DNA of 64,000 nucleotides, taken from Tumebacillus flagellatus (GTDB lineage: Bacteria > Bacillota > Bacilli > Tumebacillales > Tumebacillaceae). The DNA lies in the NCBI RefSeq assembly GCF_000714935.1, contig NZ_JMIR01000010.1, positions 53,497 to 117,496 of the forward strand. The letters run 5' to 3'. This document shows positions 32,547-39,644 of the stretch, piece after piece. The notes below the pieces were generated by a model that was not told the origin of the DNA, searched no databases, and saw nothing but the letters and a program-made list of their open reading frames with translations. Positions within the stretch are counted from its first letter, which is position 1. Each line of letters begins with the position of its first letter. Position numbers and translations under genes: made by a program.

Positions 32547-33278
32547 ATGATGATCGAAGTTAACGGTCTGCAATTCGAGACGGGGTTCAACGCAGTGTTG
32601 GGTCCGCGTGGTGCGGGGAAGACACGGTTGTTGAAGCAGATCATCGAGTCGGACGCGGGCATTGCGTCGGACGAGGTGTGTTACGTCTCACAGGAGTTGG
32701 AGGCTTTCGAATCATATACCGTGCTGGATTATCTGCTGGAAACGGGAGTGACGCCGGATTTGGCGCTGGAGGCGCTGCGACGGATGCGCTTGACGGCGCA
32801 TGCGGAGCGCCGCATCGGAACGCTGCCGAAATTGGCGAAGGCCCAAGCGTTGGTCGCACGGGCGTTGTTGCACGATCCGAAGCTGCTCTTGCTCGATGAA
32901 GTGCTGGAAGACTTGAGTGAATCGGAACGCCTGTTCATCGGCTACTCGTTGCGCGAGATCGCCAAGGACCGCGTGGTGGTCGTGGCGGGGGCGCCGGATC
33001 ACGCCGTCGAAGGGCTGACCGACAAAGTCTGCCTCTTGCATCCGGAGAAGCAAGCGGTCGTCGTCGACACGAACACCGCGTATGAGTGGGTGGAGGGCAA
33101 AGTGTTCGTCTACTTGACCGAGCAGATGCCGGCAGAAACCGGACGATTGGTCTTGGAACAGCAACGCGATGAAACGCATGTCTGTGTCCGCGAGATCGCG
33201 CAAGCCGCGCCGGAGGGCGAAGTCAGCCATGTTTCTCCGACGTTGCACGATGCGTATCTCTGGTGGGCTGTCCAATAA
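32547..33278 (+). CDS. ABC-type ATPase with degenerate signature motif
   Basis: 243 residues. Walker A is intact (GPRGAGKTR, residues ~20-28), a Q-loop is present (YVSQELEAFESYTV), and Walker B is LLLLDEVLEDLS. The LSGGQ signature is replaced by GTLPKLAKAQ, and the post-Walker-B region lacks the usual D-loop and clear H-loop (VVVAGAPDHA). The C-terminal ~65 residues, ending SPTLHDAYLWW, resemble the tail of ABC-2-type exporter ATPases. No permease gene is adjacent. ATP binding is plausible; normal cooperative hydrolysis is doubtful. The GGGGGTG SD is 8 bases before the ATG. Confidence 0.75.
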   Translation: MMIEVNGLQFETGFNAVLGPRGAGKTRLLKQIIESDAGIASDEVCYVSQELEAFESYTVLDYLLETGVTPDLALEALRRMRLTAHAERRIGTLPKLAKAQALVARALLHDPKLLLLDEVLEDLSESERLFIGYSLREIAKDRVVVVAGAPDHAVEGLTDKVCLLHPEKQAVVVDTNTAYEWVEGKVFVYLTEQMPAETGRLVLEQQRDETHVCVREIAQAAPEGEVSHVSPTLHDAYLWWAVQ

Positions 33279-33288
33279 ATAATAGAAA

Positions 33289-33354
33289 AGCGCCGCTGGT
33301 TTCAGCGGCGCTGCAACAAAAAAGTCTCCGGCGAGGTGAATCGCCGGAGACTTT
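33289..33354. terminator. Tandem hairpins between the ABC ATPase-like gene and the cold-shock gene
   Basis: First hairpin: AGCGCCGCTG/CAGCGGCGCT (33289-33312). Second: AAAGTCTCCGGCGA/TCGCCGGAGACTTT (33321-33354), flanked by T-rich tracts on both strands, so it can end both convergent transcripts. Confidence 0.85.
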
Positions 33355-33434
33355 TCTGTTTGGTTTCCTCTTCGCAGGTTAGAAAACGTTATTTACTTTA
33401 TGTAAACGAAACGTTCTCGTGTAGTGCGCGAGAA

Positions 33435-33632
33435 TTAGAGCTTGTTGACGTTCGCAGCTTGCTTGCCGCGCGGGCCTTCAACGATTTCGAACTCTACGCG
33501 TTGGCCTTCGTCGAGGGTTTTGAAACCTTCGGATTGGATTGCGGAGAAGTGTACGAACACGTCTTCGCCGCCTTCTTGCTCGATGAAACCGTAACCTTTT
33601 TCTGCGTTGAACCACTTAACAGTACCTTGCAT
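33435..33632 (-). CDS. Cold-shock protein (CspA/CspB family)
   Basis: 65 residues from the ATG at 33632 (GAGGAGG upstream). Binds single-stranded RNA/DNA as a small beta barrel and melts RNA structure. RNP1 is KGYGFIE and RNP2 is VFVHFS, both intact, within [19 protein letters not shown] and ending [13 protein letters not shown]. The length is exactly that of Bacillus CspB. A sigma-A promoter lies about 50 bases upstream, so the leader is short and lacks the long cold-box leader of E. coli cspA. Confidence 0.95.
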   Translation of the reverse strand: MQGTVKWFNAEKGYGFIEQEGGEDVFVHFSAIQSEGFKTLDEGQRVEFEIVEGPRGKQAANVNKL

Positions 33633-33680
33633 TTGATGCAACCTCCTCGAAACCCATCCTTGGATGGGTTGATACACTAA

Positions 33681-33710
33681 ATTGTAGCAAAAAAGACATG
33701 TGCATTTCAA
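33681..33710 (-). promoter_or_regulatory. Sigma-A promoter of the cold-shock gene
   Basis: On the minus strand TTGAAA (33710-33705), 18-base spacer, TACAAT (33686-33681). Confidence 0.7.
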
Positions 33711-33791
33711 ATCATTTTTTTGTGGTGTTTGCGCGAAAGAAATTGTATAATAGGAAACATCTTTTGTTTGTCAAAAAAGGAGCGTTGCAAT

Positions 33792-34199
33792 TTGTCTATC
33801 ACAGTCGGTTCTGTCGTTGAAGGTAAAGTCACGGGTATTAAATCGTTTGGTGCGTTTGTGGAAGTTGCTGAGGGCCAAACCGGTCTCGTCCACATCTCCC
33901 AAGTTTCTCATACCTTTGTCAATGATATCAACGACGTTCTCAAAGTCGGCGATGTTGTTCAAGTCAAGGTTCTCAACGTTGAAGGCGGCAAAATTTCGCT
34001 GTCCATCAAAGAAACCCAGCCGAAGCCGGAAGGCCAAGCTGGCGACCGTCCGCGCCGCGGCGGTAACAAAGGTCCGAAAGGCGCAGGCAAGAAAGGTTCC
34101 GCTGCACCGATGACCTACAAAACCGAAGGTTCCAACGAACCGTTCAACACCATGGAAGACCAACTTCTCGAATGGAAGAAGAAGGCTGGCATGGCGTAA
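33792..34199 (+). CDS. S1 RNA-binding-domain protein, GSP13/YugI type
   Basis: 135 residues from TTG 33792, nine bases after AAGGAG; the open frame continues 5' but crosses the promoter region. Residues 1-70 form one S1 domain: GSVVEGKVTGIKSFGAFVEV, then TGLVHISQVS and VLKVGDVVQVKVLNV, ending KISLSIKE. The C-terminal half is basic and Gly-rich and ends FNTMEDQLLEWKKKAG, which is typical of the Bacillus general stress protein 13 family, a ribosome-associated RNA binder. A TATAAT at 33746-33751 is the likely -10. Confidence 0.85.
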   Translation: MSITVGSVVEGKVTGIKSFGAFVEVAEGQTGLVHISQVSHTFVNDINDVLKVGDVVQVKVLNVEGGKISLSIKETQPKPEGQAGDRPRRGGNKGPKGAGKKGSAAPMTYKTEGSNEPFNTMEDQLLEWKKKAGMA

Positions 34200-34222
34200 G
34201 CGAGGATTCTTCCTTGCGAGAA

Positions 34223-34257
34223 ACACCCCGATCTCTTGGAGGTCGGGGTGTTTTTTT
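34223..34257 (+). terminator. Intrinsic terminator after the S1 protein gene
   Basis: ACACCCCGATCTC and GAGGTCGGGGTGT pair around a TTG loop, then seven T residues. Confidence 0.88.
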
Positions 34258-34404
34258 ATGTTTGAGAGGTAGGACTAAAGGCGTGTGGGGGTGAGTTTAA
34301 AATAATCCTTTTGTCTCACGCGCAAAGTGTGGAGGGAGATTAAGATAGGAGTAATCAAGAGGCGCACCGTTGGTTTACGTTGTGAAGGGAGGCCGCAGAG
34401 AGTC

Positions 34405-35244
34405 ATGTTTGTGACGTATGCATTGGCTGTTGGCTTGTCTTTGGCGTGTACAGGGCTGTATCAAGAGGTGTCGTATGCCCGCAAGTGGTCGGCTGCATGG
34501 CGGTGGTGGGGGAGTTTGCCGGTGGCGTTGGCAGCGTTTGAACTGGTGCTGCGGCTGGCTCCGCAGATTTCGCACCTTGCGATTGCCGCCGTCTGTTCCT
34601 GCGCCGTACTCGCGCTCAGCCTCTGCCGCAATACATATGAAGAAGAACCCCAAACCCAGAACTTGCCCGCTCCCGCCCTCGACGCAGTGGAAGCCCTCCA
34701 AGAGCCGGTGGAAGTACATAACGCTGTCGAGGAACTCGCAGCAGAAGAAATAATCGTTGAAGAACAAGTTGTCGAAGAACAAGTTGTCGAAGAACAAGTT
34801 GTTGAGGAACAAGTTGTTGAAGAACAAGTTGTTGAAGAACAAGTTGTTGAAGAACAAGTTGTCGAAGAACAAGTTGTCGAAGAACAAGTTGTTGAAGAAC
34901 AAGTTGTTGAAGAACAAGTTGTCGAAGAACAAGTTGTTGAGGAACAAGTTGTCGAAGAACAAGTTGTCGAAGAACAAGTTGTCGAGGAACAAGTTGTTGA
35001 GGCACAAGTTGTTGAGGCACAAGTTGCTGAAGAGCCTGTCGTGTCCGTTTCTCCGGAGTGGTTGAACGAGAAGATCGCCGAGGGGTACATGGCGAAAGCG
35101 ACGGGGAATTACTGCGGGGCGGCGCGGGTGTTTGAGGAAGCGTACGGCTGCTGCACGGACGCCGGCCTGTCAGCGATGTTAGCTGAGGAAATTGCGGATT
35201 GCTACCAGCAAGCTTCCTCGGAAGAATTGAAACAAGGAGCGTAA
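34405..35244 (+). CDS. Membrane protein with EEQVV pentapeptide repeats
   Basis: 279 residues from ATG 34405 (GAAGGGAGG upstream; an earlier in-frame GTG at 34327 lacks an SD). Two membrane helices (about 2-18 and 36-72) are followed by an acidic linker, then 16 perfect EEQVV units and two degenerate EAQV units (about residues 119-208). The C-terminal ~65 residues (WLNEKIAEGYMAKATGNYCG... LAEEIADCYQQA) look like one TPR pair. The repeat probably forms a long stiff or beta-stacked spacer on the cytoplasmic side. The gene is 6 bases upstream of the PRC-barrel gene and clearly in its operon. Not recognised as a family. Confidence 0.65.
   Translation: MFVTYALAVGLSLACTGLYQEVSYARKWSAAWRWWGSLPVALAAFELVLRLAPQISHLAIAAVCSCAVLALSLCRNTYEEEPQTQNLPAPALDAVEALQEPVEVHNAVEELAAEEIIVEEQVVEEQVVEEQVVEEQVVEEQVVEEQVVEEQVVEEQVVEEQVVEEQVVEEQVVEEQVVEEQVVEEQVVEEQVVEEQVVEAQVVEAQVAEEPVVSVSPEWLNEKIAEGYMAKATGNYCGAARVFEEAYGCCTDAGLSAMLAEEIADCYQQASSEELKQGA
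34759..35028 (+). repeat. 15-bp in-frame tandem repeat, 18 units
   Basis: GAAGAACAAGTTGTC-type units repeat every 15 bases. Sixteen encode EEQVV and the last two EAQVV/EAQVA. Silent variation (GTC/GTT, GAA/GAG) follows a partly periodic order, a sign of duplication of multi-unit blocks. All six frames stay open across it. Confidence 0.95.
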
Positions 35245-35250
35245 TCCTCT

Positions 35251-36057
35251 ATGAAAAGCTCTGCTCAAATTCAAGGTTTGCCGATCTTCTCCCTAATCGA
35301 AGGCGCCGAAATCGGCCGCGTCAAACAACTGGTCATCGAACCGTCCTCCGGTTCCGTCCGCCTCGTCCTGGTCGACAACGACCGCGACGCCGTCGGCGTC
35401 CACGTCCTCCCGTACGATTCGGTCATCGGCGTCGGCGATTTTGCCATGACCGTCGAATCCAGCGACTCCATCCGCGACCTGAACGACGTCGCCGGAGCAC
35501 GCGACCTCGTCTTGCTCGGCTATAAAATCATCGGCACCCGCGTCCTCTCTCGTCAAGGACAACTCATGGGCGTCGTCCACGAATATTACGTCGACGAAGC
35601 GACCGGCTCCGTCACCGCCTGCTCTTTCGCAGAGCACGGCAACACCGAATCGATCCGCGTCTTCCATCGCGACAACATCATGACCTTCGGGCGCGATGTC
35701 CTCGTCATCAAGGAAGAGTCCCGCATCGTCTCCACACTCTCGGAAACCGCCCAAGAACCCGCGGAAAAAACAGCCACAACTCCGGACCCCGCAGAAAACT
35801 CCGCAGAGGCTGCAGAGACCGTCGTGGAAGCATCCGGACAGGAAGTCGCCGCAACCGTCGCGGACAACGTGACGCCGCTGAACACCGCCGCCTCCGGCCC
35901 GTACGCGTTCTTGATCGGCAAGCGCCTGCGCGAAGACCTCACGGACGACAACGGCACCGTGATCGCCGCAAGCGGCACCGAAATCACCCAAGCTTTGATC
36001 GAACAGGTCAAAGCGGCGGGCCCGGCGCTGTTCATGAAGCTCAACCGCCTGACCTGA
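35251..36057 (+). CDS. PRC-barrel domain protein
   Basis: 268 residues. Two PRC-barrel-like units: residues ~5-80 (SAQIQGLPIFSLIEGAEIGR, VKQLVIEPSSGSVRLVLVDN) and ~90-165 (IIGTRVLSRQGQLMGVVHEY, VDEATGSVTACSFAE). An Ala/Glu-rich linker (~170-210) follows, then a C-terminal segment YAFLIGKRLREDLTDDNGTVIAASGTEI in two halves, resembling the barrel-sandwich motif of RNA polymerase beta'-like or SpoIIID-neighbour proteins; not assigned. PRC barrels occur in RimM and photosynthetic reaction centres and usually mediate protein binding. Co-transcribed with the EEQVV repeat membrane protein. Confidence 0.78.
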   Translation: MKSSAQIQGLPIFSLIEGAEIGRVKQLVIEPSSGSVRLVLVDNDRDAVGVHVLPYDSVIGVGDFAMTVESSDSIRDLNDVAGARDLVLLGYKIIGTRVLSRQGQLMGVVHEYYVDEATGSVTACSFAEHGNTESIRVFHRDNIMTFGRDVLVIKEESRIVSTLSETAQEPAEKTATTPDPAENSAEAAETVVEASGQEVAATVADNVTPLNTAASGPYAFLIGKRLREDLTDDNGTVIAASGTEITQALIEQVKAAGPALFMKLNRLT

Positions 36058-36091
36058 TGTACAAACGGCCGAAGAGCCGTCAACAGGCAAG

Positions 36092-36126
36092 AACAACCCC
36101 AGGGAAGCGCCCCTGGGGTTGTTTCT
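36092..36126. terminator. Terminator between the PRC-barrel gene and the acidic-protein gene
   Basis: AACAACCCCAGGG (36092-36104) pairs with CCCTGGGGTTGTT (36111-36123). Convergent genes on both sides. Confidence 0.85.
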
Positions 36127-36398
36127 TATTGCTTCTTGTGGAAGCTCACCGTGTCCGACTCCAAGTTGTTCTCCATGAAGAACTCCTCAATGTCGAACTC
36201 ATCTCCGTTCGCCTCAAAAAACAGCCCGTCTTCGTCCTTCTTCGCCAAAATGCCGGTGCCGACGTTGTTGATCGTCACTTCCACCGGCTTCGAATCCGGA
36301 TGGTCTTCGTAGTAGTTCCAGATCGACTGGCACAGCTCATCGAGATGAGCCCCGACTTCGCCGTGCAGCTCACCTTCGTGCAACTCCTGGTTCTCCAT
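36126..36398 (-). CDS. Hypothetical acidic 90-residue protein
   Basis: Start is the ATG at 36398, directly after AGGAGGAGGATC; the frame is open further 5' without SD. Strongly acidic (MENQELHEGELHGEVGAHLD, ending EEFFMENNLESDTVSFHKK). One alpha/beta unit with VEVTINNVGTGILAKKDEDG. Not recognised; no signal or membrane segment. Real by SD and terminator. The 425-base region upstream holds Spo0A-box-like repeats and the speD promoter. Confidence 0.62.
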   Translation of the reverse strand: MENQELHEGELHGEVGAHLDELCQSIWNYYEDHPDSKPVEVTINNVGTGILAKKDEDGLFFEANGDEFDIEEFFMENNLESDTVSFHKKQ

Positions 36399-36544
36399 TG
36401 GATCCTCCTCCTCTCTTCCTCTTGTAGTATGTTCGAAAGCCGATAACTGCATTTCCACAAAATCTTTACAATCGAGGATGACAAATCTTCTTCGATTCAC
36501 ATAAGATACGCGTGGAAGCGTGGTTTTGACCTATACAGGAAAAC

Positions 36545-36582
36545 CTCGACAAATTGCATAAATATTCGTCAAGTATCGACAA
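36545..36582. promoter_or_regulatory. Three helically phased Spo0A-box-like heptamers
   Basis: CTCGACA (36545), TTCGTCA (36565) and ATCGACA (36575) are near matches to TTCGACA, spaced 20 and 10 bases, so all lie on one face of the DNA. Position is between the divergent acidic-protein gene and speD. Confidence 0.35.
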
Positions 36583-36648
36583 GAAAACCCTTTCATGCAT
36601 CCAATATACTACCCTGAAATTTCTCCAGAAAAACTTTTCGGAAACCTA

Positions 36649-36677
36649 TTGAAGTTCCCTTGGAAACATGATATTCT
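36649..36677 (+). promoter_or_regulatory. Sigma-A promoter of speD
   Basis: TTGAAG (36649-36654), 17-base spacer, TATTCT (36672-36677). Transcript start near 36684 gives a ~140-base leader. Confidence 0.65.
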
Positions 36678-36709
36678 CTTTGCTGTTGAGTCAAGAACAA
36701 TAGGAACCA

Positions 36710-36806
36710 GGATTCACTGAAAAGGGTTGGGACCTCTTTGGACTAACCTTCCCCCCTAGTGAATGACGTAGGTCCTAGCGAACAATGACGAAAAATTGTT
36801 TGATAG
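36710..36806 (+). promoter_or_regulatory. Structured 5' leader of speD (two stem-loops)
   Basis: Stem 1: ATTCACT...AGTGAAT closes an inner helix AAGGGTTGG/CTAACCTT (about 36713-36765). Stem 2: TCCTA...TAGGA closes AACAAT/ATTGTT (about 36774-36808) and its 3' arm merges into the SD (AGGAAGGGGG). Folding of stem 2 could therefore hide the ribosome site. No known riboswitch recognised. Confidence 0.5.
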
Positions 36807-36823
36807 GAAGGGGGCCGAGGTAG

Positions 36824-37201
36824 ATGATGGAAGAATACTCTACTTTCGGGAGACATTGTGCTGTAGACGCGTGGGGAATCGACTTTGAACTGATCAACGA
36901 TGCGGAATTCCTGAAATCCCGTATGGTCGAAGCAGCTGAGAAATCCGGTGCACACGTTTTGTCCGTGCAGTACAAGCAATTCGAACCGCAAGGCGCAACT
37001 GTACTTGTTCTGCTGTCGGAGTCGCATCTGTCTATTCACACATACCCGGAGAAAGGCTTTGCAGCGCTCGACTGCTATACCTGCGGCGACACCGTCGATC
37101 CGGAAGTGGCCATTAACTACTTGCTTGGAATTCTCAAGCCGGAGACAGCCTACCCGAAACTCCTCAAGCGTGGGGAAGGTCCGATCGAGATCATTCGATA
37201 A
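36824..37201 (+). CDS. speD: S-adenosylmethionine decarboxylase proenzyme
   Basis: 125 residues. Makes decarboxylated AdoMet, the aminopropyl donor for spermidine. Class 1B (Thermotoga/Bacillus) form: self-cleavage between Glu66 and Ser67 in SESHLSIHTYPE creates the pyruvoyl cofactor. His72 and Cys87 (DCYTCGD) are the processing and proton-donor residues, all present. Length is typical. Two adjacent ATGs (36824, 36827) follow AGGAAGGGGG. No speE is adjacent. A terminator about 100 bases downstream ends the transcript. Confidence 0.95.
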   Translation: MMEEYSTFGRHCAVDAWGIDFELINDAEFLKSRMVEAAEKSGAHVLSVQYKQFEPQGATVLVLLSESHLSIHTYPEKGFAALDCYTCGDTVDPEVAINYLLGILKPETAYPKLLKRGEGPIEIIR

Positions 37202-37302
37202 GCTGTCAACCAGACCTGTTCGGTTCCGAACTTGTTCTGACAAGTAAATATTTTGATGAGAATAAATTGCGACCGTATCGCAGATTCTCGCACTGGGAGG
37301 TG

Positions 37303-37350
37303 GTCCCTTTCGCCAATGAGACGTGACGAAAGGGGCTTTTTCTTTTTTTT
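37303..37350 (+). terminator. Terminator after speD
   Basis: GTCCCTTTCG (37303-37312) pairs with CGAAAGGGGC (37327-37336), then TTTTTCTTTTTTTT. Confidence 0.85.
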
Positions 37351-37396
37351 GTCCTCCTTGGTTTGCCCGTTTTGCGGCAAGAAAAAACGACCGTGA

Positions 37397-37846
37397 TTAC
37401 ACGGTCGCATACTTCGCTTCCAACTCTTCGATGCGCTCCGCCAGATCCGCCGGCAAGGGAGTGCTTTTTTGTGCTTTGGCATCGAAGAAGACAACGGTGG
37501 AGCGGGCGTTGCAGCAAAGCAGGTTTGTTTCTTCGTTGACGATCGCGTACTCCATATCGAGCGAGGACGAGCCGATTCTCGATACGCGCAAGTAGATGCG
37601 CAGGCGTTCGTTGTAATACGCTTGGGCTTTGTAGTCGATCGACTGCGACGCCAGCACGAACGTCTTGCGCTCGCGCATCAGGATCTCCGGAGTGAAGATG
37701 TTCAATTGCTCCATAAACTCCGCGCGCGCCTGTTCCATATAGATAATCGGCGAGACGTGACTCATGTGTCCGTTCATGTCGGTTTCGGCAAACCGAACTT
37801 TGATCAGGGAATAGAAACGAAATTCCTTCAGCTCATCTGCATGCAT
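37397..37846 (-). CDS. Hotdog-fold acyl-CoA thioesterase (4HBT family)
   Basis: 149 residues from the ATG at 37846, nine bases after TTGGAGG; a TTG at 37861 would lie on the SD itself. The YbgC/4HBT motif is clear: VRFAETDMNGHMSHVSPIIY, followed by EQARAEF. The catalytic Asp is that of ETDMNGH. Hydrolyses short or medium acyl-CoA, or 4-hydroxybenzoyl-CoA-type esters, in the cytoplasm; exact substrate unknown. Monocistronic and divergent from the membrane protein gene at 38005. Confidence 0.85.
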   Translation of the reverse strand: MHADELKEFRFYSLIKVRFAETDMNGHMSHVSPIIYMEQARAEFMEQLNIFTPEILMRERKTFVLASQSIDYKAQAYYNERLRIYLRVSRIGSSSLDMEYAIVNEETNLLCCNARSTVVFFDAKAQKSTPLPADLAERIEELEAKYATV

Positions 37847-38004
37847 GGCGGGAACCTCCAAGTAAAATTAGACTGGTACGTACAAAAATGCTCTCCTCCC
37901 ATGATATCCGCACACCCTTGCGAGGTCAAGGTTCCACCATTTTTCAGCCCAGTTCGGCCGGAGTTCGTAGTAGAATGAAGAGAGCAGAAAGGGTGAGAGC
38001 CTCC

Positions 38005-38490
38005 ATGAGAACGATGTACGAAGTCAAACAGCGCGCAATCGAGTGGCAAGGCAAACGCCTGCGTTTGAAACGTACGGTGACAGGAGCCGCCCTCATGATC
38101 GCCGCTGTGTTGTCGGTCGTGATCTACAAAGCGACGGCGGGCCAAGACATCCGCTGGAGCGTGGTCATCGGCCTGTTTGCCGTCGGGTTGGTCGTGTGCG
38201 TCGGGTCGCTGATGGCGTACGCCAACACGATGTTGGTCGCGATGTATTACGCCGCGTATGCCCGTCTGTTGGAAGCACCGGAAGAACTCGACCTCGTCAC
38301 CGGTACGCTCGAAGAAGTCAGCCGCGTGCAGATGCCCTATATCGGCATGCTCTACCAAGTGACGGTGAGCGTGGCCGGCGAGTCGTACCGCTATTATTGC
38401 CCGGGGAAACTTTTGCAAGGCGTGTACCCGCAGGAACGCATTCGTTTGCGTACACATGATCTCTTCGCGATTCGTGTTGATCGCGTCTAA
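38005..38490 (+). CDS. Hypothetical membrane protein, two helices plus beta-rich tail
   Basis: 161 residues from ATG 38005 (AAAGGGTGAG upstream). Two membrane helices at about 22-42 and 50-75 (LMIAAVLSVVIYKA; WSVVIGLFAVGLVVCVGSLM). The C-terminal ~80 residues (LVTGTLEEVSRVQMPYIGML, YQVTVSVAGESYRYYCPGKL) look like a small beta domain. Not recognised. The downstream azlC starts 83 bases later with its own likely promoter. Confidence 0.6.
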   Translation: MRTMYEVKQRAIEWQGKRLRLKRTVTGAALMIAAVLSVVIYKATAGQDIRWSVVIGLFAVGLVVCVGSLMAYANTMLVAMYYAAYARLLEAPEELDLVTGTLEEVSRVQMPYIGMLYQVTVSVAGESYRYYCPGKLLQGVYPQERIRLRTHDLFAIRVDRV

Positions 38491-38573
38491 AATTCAGGCT
38501 TGCGCGAGTTGTGTGCAAGTCTGTTTTTGTATAGACTATTCAAAAAGAGAACCCAGTAAGGAGCCCTCAACTC

Positions 38574-39299
38574 ATGTCACAGAGCGTTGTCAATTCCGAG
38601 GAGCGTCCGGACTCTTCGCCGGTTGTGCGCGGCGTGTTGCAAGCGTTGCCCGTCGTGATGGGCTACATCCCGATCGGGTTCGCCTACGGGGTGCTGGCAG
38701 GGCAAGCACACTTGTCGCTTTTTTCCACGTTGTTGATGTCCTTGATCGTGTACGCGGGATCGTCGCAACTGATCGCAGCCGGGTTGTTCGCCAGCGGGCA
38801 GCCGATGCTGTCGATCATCTTCACGACGTTTATCGTCAATTTGCGTCACTTGCTGATGTCGGCGGCCGTTTCGCCATATCTCGCGCGGTGGCCGCAAGTG
38901 CGGAGGCTGCTGTTCGCGGCGGAGCTGACCGATGAGTCGTTTGCGCTGCACAGCGTGCAGTTTGGCAAACGCGTGCCGGCCGCAAGTCAGGTATTTGCGG
39001 TGAACATCACGGCGCACCTGTCGTGGATTTTCGGTTCCTGGCTCGGGTTTGTGGCGAACACGATGTTGACCGACGTGAAGCCGTTCGGGCTGGACTACGC
39101 GTTGCCCGCGATGTTTGTGGCGTTGTTGCTGTTGCAGATTCACCATTGGAAAGCGGTGGGCGTCGCGCTGTTCAGCGGGATCGTCGCCGTCGTGTTTCAA
39201 GTAGCAGGTTTCGCGACATGGTCGGTGATGCTGGCGACCGTGCTCGGCGCAAGTTTAGGGGTGGTGCTTGAATCGTGGACGAAAAAACAATCTGGCTGA
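38574..39299 (+). CDS. azlC: Branched-chain amino-acid exporter subunit AzlC
   Basis: 241 residues with about seven membrane helices. The AzlC/YgaZ family signatures are present: LPVVMGYIPIGFAYGVLA, LIVYAGSSQLIAAGL, FTTFIVNLRHLLMSAAVSPY and LFAAELTDESFAL. With AzlD it exports branched-chain amino acids or analogues such as 4-azaleucine. TAAGGAGC is the SD. Its 3' end overlaps azlD by 25 bases. No Lrp-type azlB regulator is adjacent. Confidence 0.92.
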   Translation: MSQSVVNSEERPDSSPVVRGVLQALPVVMGYIPIGFAYGVLAGQAHLSLFSTLLMSLIVYAGSSQLIAAGLFASGQPMLSIIFTTFIVNLRHLLMSAAVSPYLARWPQVRRLLFAAELTDESFALHSVQFGKRVPAASQVFAVNITAHLSWIFGSWLGFVANTMLTDVKPFGLDYALPAMFVALLLLQIHHWKAVGVALFSGIVAVVFQVAGFATWSVMLATVLGASLGVVLESWTKKQSG

Positions 39300-39598
39300 C
39301 CCTATTCGGAATGGCGGCCGTCACCGTCGTGCCGCGCCTGCTGCCCGTCTGGTTGCTCGCCGGGCGGACGCTGCCGCCGATCGTGGTGGCGTGGCTTCGC
39401 TATGTGCCCGTTGCCGTGCTCGCGGCGATGTTGCTTCCGTCGCTCGTGCTGCAGCAGGGGCATCTTGATTTTTCATGGTCGAACTTGTATTTTTGGGTCA
39501 GTTTGCCGACGATTGCGGTGGCGTGGAAGACGCGCAATCTGTTTTTGACCGTGATCACGGGAATGGGCGGCATTGCGTTGGTGCGGTATTTTTTCTAA
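39275..39598 (+). CDS. azlD: Branched-chain amino-acid exporter subunit AzlD
   Basis: 107 residues, about four membrane helices, the small partner of AzlC (AzlD/YgaH family). Typical are FGMAAVTVVPRLLPVWLLAG and VAVLAAMLLPSLVL, then VSLPTIAVAWKTRNLFLTVI. GTG start inside azlC, a 25-base overlap that ensures matched synthesis. A strong terminator follows. Confidence 0.9.
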   Translation: MDEKTIWLTLFGMAAVTVVPRLLPVWLLAGRTLPPIVVAWLRYVPVAVLAAMLLPSLVLQQGHLDFSWSNLYFWVSLPTIAVAWKTRNLFLTVITGMGGIALVRYFF

Positions 39599-39605
39599 GT
39601 TGAAC

Positions 39606-39638
39606 AGGCGAGGGGACAGAGTGTCCCTTCGCCTTTTT
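39606..39638. terminator. Terminator after azlCD
   Basis: AGGCGAGGGGACA (39606-39618) pairs with TGTCCCTTCGCCT (39622-39634), then TTTT. The convergent LysM-3D gene ends at 39645. Confidence 0.85.
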
Positions 39639-39644
39639 CAAACG

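Noticed and set aside
34759..35028. CRISPR array
   Set aside because: Units are 15 bases with no unique spacers and encode a regular peptide; no cas genes are near.
34375..35090. Minus-strand Leu/Asn/Phe-rich and Thr/Ser-rich frames across the 15-bp repeat
   Set aside because: The repeat unit lacks stops in all six frames, so every frame is open. Only the + strand EEQVV frame has an SD, flanking non-repeat domains and an operon partner.
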